The notes under the pieces were generated by a model. That model made no database searches, was not told where the DNA came from, and was given only the letters and a program-made list of their open reading frames with translations. From Meconema thalassinum (lineage: Eukaryota; Arthropoda; Insecta; Orthoptera; Tettigoniidae), in the NCBI GenBank assembly GCA_946902985.2, contig OX336389.2:793228979-793292978 (forward strand): a stretch of DNA of 64,000 nucleotides, written 5' to 3'. The position numbers were made by a program, and so were the translations under genes. This document shows, piece after piece, positions 58,060-64,000 of the stretch (its first letter is position 1; each line of letters starts with the position of its first letter).

Positions 58060-58649
58060 ATGTCCTACATAAGTAAAATTTTATTATTACTTCCATGAAA
58101 ATTGAACTATAATGATTGGCCTCACGGAGTCGTTTCAGATTTCGTAAAAAAAAGAGGAATTAGAGTCAAAAGATCCAAAGACCCGAACGAATCATCACAA
58201 TGTATGTACTGTATGTATGTAGGCCTATGTGCGTGCGCATTTGGCTTCTTATAAATCGATAATTGAATGATTATTGATTACTGATTTTAATTTTTCACGG
58301 TTTGTGGTCTTGTTTGTTATGTCTAGAAGACGACGCCTAGTGTTGGACGTCCGCATCGGATGGTTTTTAGAATAGATATTCGGAATAAACCTGAACACGA
58401 AAACATCTTGTCCATCTATTTTCTAAAATATCAACAACACGCTAACTTATATACAAACCAGTCATATCTTTCTACACAATATTCAATTTTGCATCGAGTG
58501 AAACCAGTCGCTGCTCTGTGCGGTAAGAATTATGCCCTACAAAGTATTACTAATGTCGGAACAATATGTTTCTTGTTCGGGGGGTTATCCTCAAATAACT
58601 GTAAAACTATTACCTAAATGGTAATCCAGCGCTGTCATCATCTATTCAG

Positions 58650-58825
58650 AGTTTGTTTTGCCTGGTTTTTCCTCACTGCCCCCAGGTAAATTTACTTGAA
58701 GTTTCAGGCCACCTGCCCCATCCCTTACTCTAATCCAGGTACATACATTATCAACTACACGGCACGGTTGACCAAGATGTCCCAAGCCCCTGCAATGTAC
58801 TATTATCAACAAGAACAACAATAAG
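58650..58825 (+). mobile_element. SINE-like fragment, family S4, with AAC-rich tail
   Basis: CTGGTTTTTCCTCACTGCCC, GACCAAGATGTCCCAAGCCC and an AACAAGAACAACAATAAG tail match the fragment at 7960-8145. Confidence 0.6.
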
Positions 58826-61748
58826 AGTGTTTGTGGAAGTTAGAAATATATCTGTACAAACACAGCGTGTCAACGTTACATAAACGCGACACTACCTAGG
58901 TACTATAATTTTATTGCTCAGATATTGTTCCGCGCCTAGGCACTTGTACAGGTAACTCGCCGAACTATAATATTTATGACAAGAGGAAGACAACTCCTTC
59001 CTGTCGTCAGATTGTTCCCTTATCCCTTCTCCCTCCGAAAACTCGCCGATCATTTTCCTTGCGCAAGAGATCTTTTGAGGCCACGCCACTACCCCTACCA
59101 CCCTTTTCAAAACAATTCGTAATTTTAATTCTGAAGATTCATTGGAATCAGGAAATTGATCTCCATTTTGATCTTACCTGTTTTTTTTCCTGTAAGCATA
59201 AATATAAAACCCTGATAGTAACATTTTTGTTTTTCACATTTTTGGAAATGTATCCATTAATATCAATTCTATTGCACTCTAGTATACATAGTGGTTTTCA
59301 GATCGCAAATGCGAGCTTCCGTTCAAGAGAAAACTGAAAAAAAGAAGTTGTCTCACTTTTGTGCTGCTACGTGGTGTCAGAATTACAAACTAAAAATCGG
59401 GACATTTAGCCTTAAATGATGACAATTAGCTATAGCATGATAATCTCAGATAAATAGCCCATCGTCCCAAAGTGAGTGAGTGGCCGACGCTCCGGTTAAA
59501 AGATAAATTATAACAGCTAAGTAGATTCAATGTTTATTTAGATCTGGTTAATAATTTAAAATACAAAATTCATTATCGTAACAGTATTTATTTCAATTTC
59601 CAGTCTTGAACGCTCTTCTCAGAGTAATGTATTGATATTCAAGACATGCCATAAAGCATGCCATGATATAAAATAAATTCGATTTGAATCTTCAAACAGT
59701 AACGAAGAACAATACTCAACGGCATAGTGAGAAAATAAGCTATAGAATTACTCTGATTCTAATTCTGAAAAGGTAGCTTATTTTGCGACGAGCCTGTAAG
59801 GGAATACATGTTAGGTAAGTAGACTTATTTAACAAAATTTCATATAACGTATAGGCCTATCGTAAAGAGACTATAATCTACAGTACACTAGTTGAGTAGG
59901 CCCTGGTTTACGTAAGCAATACCTGTGAAGGAGTGTACTGTTATTTGTTTGATCATACTGTTCTACTATATATTACATCCCTTGTAAATGTGATCTTCAG
60001 TCTATGTGTGGATGCTGGGTTAGGTAGATTTGAAGTAACACACGTTATACTGTATTTGAGGGACATTGACATTATACGCATAATGATTCATTAACGATTG
60101 CTTATTTAAAGGACTAAGAATGTATGCCCACTGGAACAACTTCCCACTCAGATTGTCTGTGTACCTGCGATGCCCCGATGTTTAATCTGTGTTCCGTACG
60201 TTAATGGTGGTATGAAAGTCTCATACCATTGCTGTAGAGGAATAATATTGACCTGAATGTTAATTTTAATTACTTGTATTATTATAGGTAGTTTATTAGT
60301 GTTATTTCACCATGTTTGAATGGTTTACCATACCGTTCATTTAATTAATTTTTGATACTAATGCCATATGTGTGCGTTCGTTTTAACAACTGTGACTATA
60401 GAGACACAGGAGTGCTGGAATATCTCCCTGAAGAGGATCATAAACATATAAAAGCGGAATGAAACATTTAGTGTTACATTGCCATTAATATCGTGTTTAC
60501 TTATAAGCCACTGTCGGGCCTACTTCCTTTTGTTGATTATCTGAACCACTGGAGGTGATATTTCAGCTCAAAACCTCTCATGCATTAACCGGGAACCAAA
60601 CTGGTTCAGGTTTGATGGGGGCAAGCAGCTTGACCGTACTGCCATCACGTCCTTTTACCCTTAACGTAACAGTGAGCCTATTGATAAAGGTTTCTCGCTT
60701 TTAAGCACCATAGAATGCAATCAGAAATCACTGGTATTCGATCCCATAACCTTGGAAACAGTAGGTGAGAACGTAAGCGCTGCGCCACACAGAGAGCTTC
60801 ATTTTTCATAAATAAAACATTTCATTTTAATAATTCTGCACACGTCGGTGTGTGACTGCATGGCGTATTCCATTAACGTTCTAAATGCTTTACAACGTCA
60901 GTGCTGTCATGTGTGGATGGTACTAATTGAATTTTACACAATAAGGTCACAAACGGGGTTTAAATGAAACATCTGTAGGGTGATGTAATGAAAGCTATAA
61001 TGGAAATGAAATTGCCGTATATACTTATATTTTGAATGCTTCGCGCTTGACATTTCGACACATTTACTTGTTTAACAGTCGAAATGTATACACGAATCAC
61101 CTCAAGTTGCAGACAGCTACAAGAGTCCTGTGTACAAATTAGTCTTGGCCTTCAAACTTTCCTAAGTACTGGTAAATTATAATGGTTGGTAATCAAAGTT
61201 AGGATATTGTATGTGCAAAGAACCAAACCAATTATATGGTATATAATCCGAAGAATATAGCATCATTTAACAACACTACGGTACACCTAGTCATTCACTC
61301 TCATTCTGCCAGCGGTGGTAGCAAATACCTTACTTTACGATGAAGAACTGGAAAGCCGAACTAGAGTTAAATGGATTTAATTGGCAACAACCAGGAATAT
61401 AAGTAACATGGATTACTAGACACAAAATGGGCTCATATCAGGTGAAATTTCTACACATTATACTCGTAGTATACGAGGTTGATGACCTCACTTCGCCAGC
61501 GTTTTAACAGTGGTTGCAATCAAGAATAGTATACGAGGGAAGTTCCAAAAGTAAATTTTGTCATTTAATTGTATGCAAGCATTCCAATCCATACCTTATG
61601 ATTCAATAAATCATTGGCTGCAGTATTTGACATACAGATAGTTTTATGTAAGGAATCTTCGTTATCATCGTGTTAAAAACATGTGTCTGTAGGTTACGCG
61701 CAGCCGCAATCTTGAAATTATCTTTATATATATCTATATATATATAAA
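58826..61748. other. Anonymous AT-rich DNA
   Basis: No gene recognised. A tRNA-like box pair on the minus strand near 60700-60800 (TGGCGCAGCGCTTAC and GGGATCGAATACC) suggests another SINE head. A TA run lies just before 61749. Confidence 0.45.
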
Positions 61749-63643
61749 TCAATGTACGAGATAGTTTGTATGTGGGTGGGTGGGTATGTCTCCTATGCGT
61801 TCACATACCATTCATTCGATTACGATGAAATTTGGTTGAGATGTCGAGTACACTCCAAGGAAGGTTTCTGTCTTAGTAAATCCATTTTACAATAGGTAGC
61901 GCACGTGTATATTCAACAAATGAGCGACGATGCGCGAAGCGTTTCAATAAAGTCCCGTATACGTTCACACCATTCATTCGATTACGATGGAACTTGGGTA
62001 AGATGTTGAGTACACCACTCCAAGGAAGGTTTCTGGCTTAATAAATCCACTTTACAATAGGTAGCGCACAAGTAGATTCAAAAAATGAGCGACGACGCGC
62101 GAAGCGTTTCAATAAAGTCCCGTATGCGTTCACATAGTATTCATCCGATTGCGATGAAACTTGGGTGAGATGTTGAGTACACCCCAGGGAAGGTTTCTGG
62201 ATTAGTAAATCAATTTTAGAATAGGTAGCGCACGAGTAGATTCAACAAATGGGTGACGACGCGAGAAGCGTTTCAAACAAGTCCCGTATGCGTTCACATA
62301 GTATTCATCCGATTGCGATGAAACTTGGGTGAGATATTGAGTACACCCCAAGGAAGGTTTCTGGATTAGGAATTCCATTTCACAATAGGTAGCGCACGTG
62401 TAGATTCAACAAATGAGTGACGACGCGCGAAGCGTTTCAATAAATTACCGTATGCGTTCACATACCATTTATTCGATTTCGATGAAACTTGGGAGAGATG
62501 TTGATTACACTCCAAGGAAGGTTTATAGCTTAGTAAATCCATTTTACAATAGGCAGCGCACGTGTAGATTCAAGAAATGAGAGACGACGCGCGAAGTGTT
62601 TCAATAAAGTCCCGTATGCGGTCATATACCATTCGTCCGATAGCGATGAAACTTGGGTTAGATGTTGTGTACACGCCAGCGAAGGTTTCTGGCTTAGTAC
62701 ATGCATTTTACAATAGGTAGCGCACAAGTAGATTCAACAAATGAGCGATGGCACGACAATTGTTTTTACTAAGTCACGTATGCATTCATATACCAATCAT
62801 CCGATTGCGATGAAGCTTTGGTGAATCTTTGATTACACTCCAGGGAAGGTTTTTGATTTAGTAAATCCATTTCACAACAGGTAGCGCACGAATAGATGCA
62901 ACAAATGATTGACGACGCGCGATGCGTTTCAACAAAATCCCGTATGCGATCTTATAACATTCATCGATTAGGAAGAAACTTTGGTGAGCTGTTGTGTACT
63001 CTCATGTGAACGTTTCTAACGTAGTAAATCCATTTCACAATAGGTAGCACACGAGTAGATTCAACAAACGTGTGACAACGCACGAATCGTTTAAACAAAG
63101 TCCCGTATTGGTTCATATGCCATTCATCCGATTGCCATGAAACGTTAATGATTTGTTGTGTACAAGCCAGGGAAGGTTTTCGACTTAGTAAATCCATTTC
63201 TCAATAGGTAGCGCACGCGTATATGCAACAAATGTGTGATGACGCGCTAAGCGTTACAACAAAATCCCGTATGCCATTCATCGATTGCGATGAAACATTG
63301 ATGAGTTGTTGTGTACACTTATGTGAAGGTTTCAAACTTAGTAAATCCATTTCACTGTGGGTAGCGCACGAGTAGAAACAAGAAATGAGTGACAGCGCAC
63401 GAATCGTTTAAACAAAATCCCGTATTCGTTCATATGCCATACATCCGATTGCGATGAAACTTTGGTGAGTTGTAGTGCACGCTCCCACAAATGTTTCTAA
63501 ATTAGTAAATCTATTTTACGATAGATTAGAGGCAGTTATCGGAAATCGAAAACATATTGTGTATGCTAACGCACTTCAAAAACAAAATTAAAACGCCAGC
63601 ACTTTCTTTGATTGGCATTGCAACGCATGCCGGGTACAGTTAG
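61749..63643 (+). mobile_element. Helitron-type element, family H3, expanded with 164-bp tandem units
   Basis: It starts A|TCAATGTACGAGATAG and ends GGGTACAGTTAG|T (TTAG instead of CTAG). Between the ends are about ten tandem units. The GTCCCGTATGCG-type word stands at 61952, 62117, 62281, 62445, 62609, 62773, 62937, 63100, 63264 and 63417, steps of 163-165 except the last, 153. Each unit has CATTCATCCGATTGCGATG, AAACTTGGGTGAGATG, AAGGTTTCTGG, TAGTAAATCCATTT, ATAGGTAGCGCAC and a TCAACAAATGAG segment. The copy at 53814-54274 has one unit. Confidence 0.85.
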
Positions 63644-63655
63644 TATATATATAAA

Positions 63656-64000
63656 TCAATGTTACGTGATAGTTTGTCTGTCTGTATGTACGTCCCCTAT
63701 GCGTTCATATACCTTTCATCCGATTGCGATGAAACTCAGGTGAGTTGTTTTGTGCACTCCAGGGAAGGTTTCTAGCTACAAATTATTATTTATGTAACAC
63801 AAATGGGTGAGGGACTTAACAGGAAACCTTAAATCCCACAGTAACCCAATTGCACAATCTGTATACATATCGCACCGCAATGCAAGGTGTGAGAATGGCT
63901 TCCTGATTCATCCTGAGGTGACATGAGGGGACTGCCAGTAGCCCGACGTTTTTATCTGGTATTGCTGTCTATTCCAATCCAGTTTACGCCACGGTTTTTG
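63656..64000 (+). mobile_element. Helitron-type element, family H3, partial copy cut by window end
   Basis: It begins A|TCAATGTTACGTGATAG 12 bases after the expanded copy ends, with a GTCTGTCTGTATG run and one CGATTGCGATGAAACTC core. Beyond 63780 it matches the reverse complement of 53930-54170. It therefore looks like the short one-unit form; its 3' end is outside the window. Confidence 0.8.

Noticed and set aside
61952..63430. Possible CRISPR-like array because of regular 164-bp spacing
   Set aside because: The whole unit repeats with no unique spacers, the host is eukaryotic, and Helitron-type ends enclose the array.

Overview
The window looks like repeat-dense, AT-rich nuclear DNA from an arthropod, most likely an insect with a large genome. 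This rests on element types and base composition only. There are RTE-like and CR1/Jockey-like LINEs, a THAP9/P-type transposase, a mariner-like transposase of the kind abundant in insects, short Helitrons, several tRNA-derived SINEs and a piece of a Polinton (Maverick) DNA polymerase. No intact long gene is visible. No rRNA gene, convincing true tRNA gene or CRISPR array was seen. The species cannot be named from sequence alone.

Layout. 1-2.2 kb: 5' part of a decayed Polinton polymerase on the minus strand, cut by the window edge. 3.3-4.4 kb: tandem direct repeats. 5.1-7.1 kb: a SINE and two head-to-tail Helitrons. 7.1-17.7 kb: mostly anonymous AT-rich DNA with SINEs, a G-depleted block at 12.06-12.54 kb and an antisense reverse-transcriptase remnant at 13.2-13.7 kb. 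17.7-19.07 kb: a broken RTE-like LINE. 19.8-21.5 kb: a hairpin-headed repeat element. 21.5-23.6 kb: a TIR element without a transposase. 23.7-34.7 kb: a nested stack, in which a CR1/Jockey-like LINE on the minus strand is split by a mariner-like element. That element holds a hairpin-headed repeat and a P-type element, and the P transposase is itself split by a SINE. 36.7-38.9 kb: frame-preserving short tandem repeats and a 55-bp repeat carrying splice-donor-like sites. 42.7-43.1 kb: an unrecognised 137-codon ORF. 46.7-52.3 kb: a tail-to-tail inverted repeat with about 293-bp subrepeats, with a SINE and a second RTE-like LINE in its loop. 52.7-56.8 kb: a head-to-head inverted pair of another repeat family, with a SINE and two Helitron-type insertions in one arm. 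57.18-58.06 kb: two tandem, phase-compatible candidate exons followed by a polyadenylation signal, the best host-gene candidate. 61.7-64 kb: a Helitron-type element swollen by about ten 164-bp units, plus the start of another copy.

The most interesting pattern is a group of repeat families at 19.8, 27.8, 46.7, 52.7 and 55.4 kb. They share one architecture: a TTAGCCTAC-type end, a short hairpin, AAGTAGACTTATGAGATC, a GT or GTCT run, then internal units spaced about 146 bp (or twice that). Each unit is marked by a GAAAYTTGGTA-like core. A related core also marks the 164-bp units of the Helitron-type family. Uninterrupted copies in the same window act as natural empty sites, so the insertion order can be read directly.
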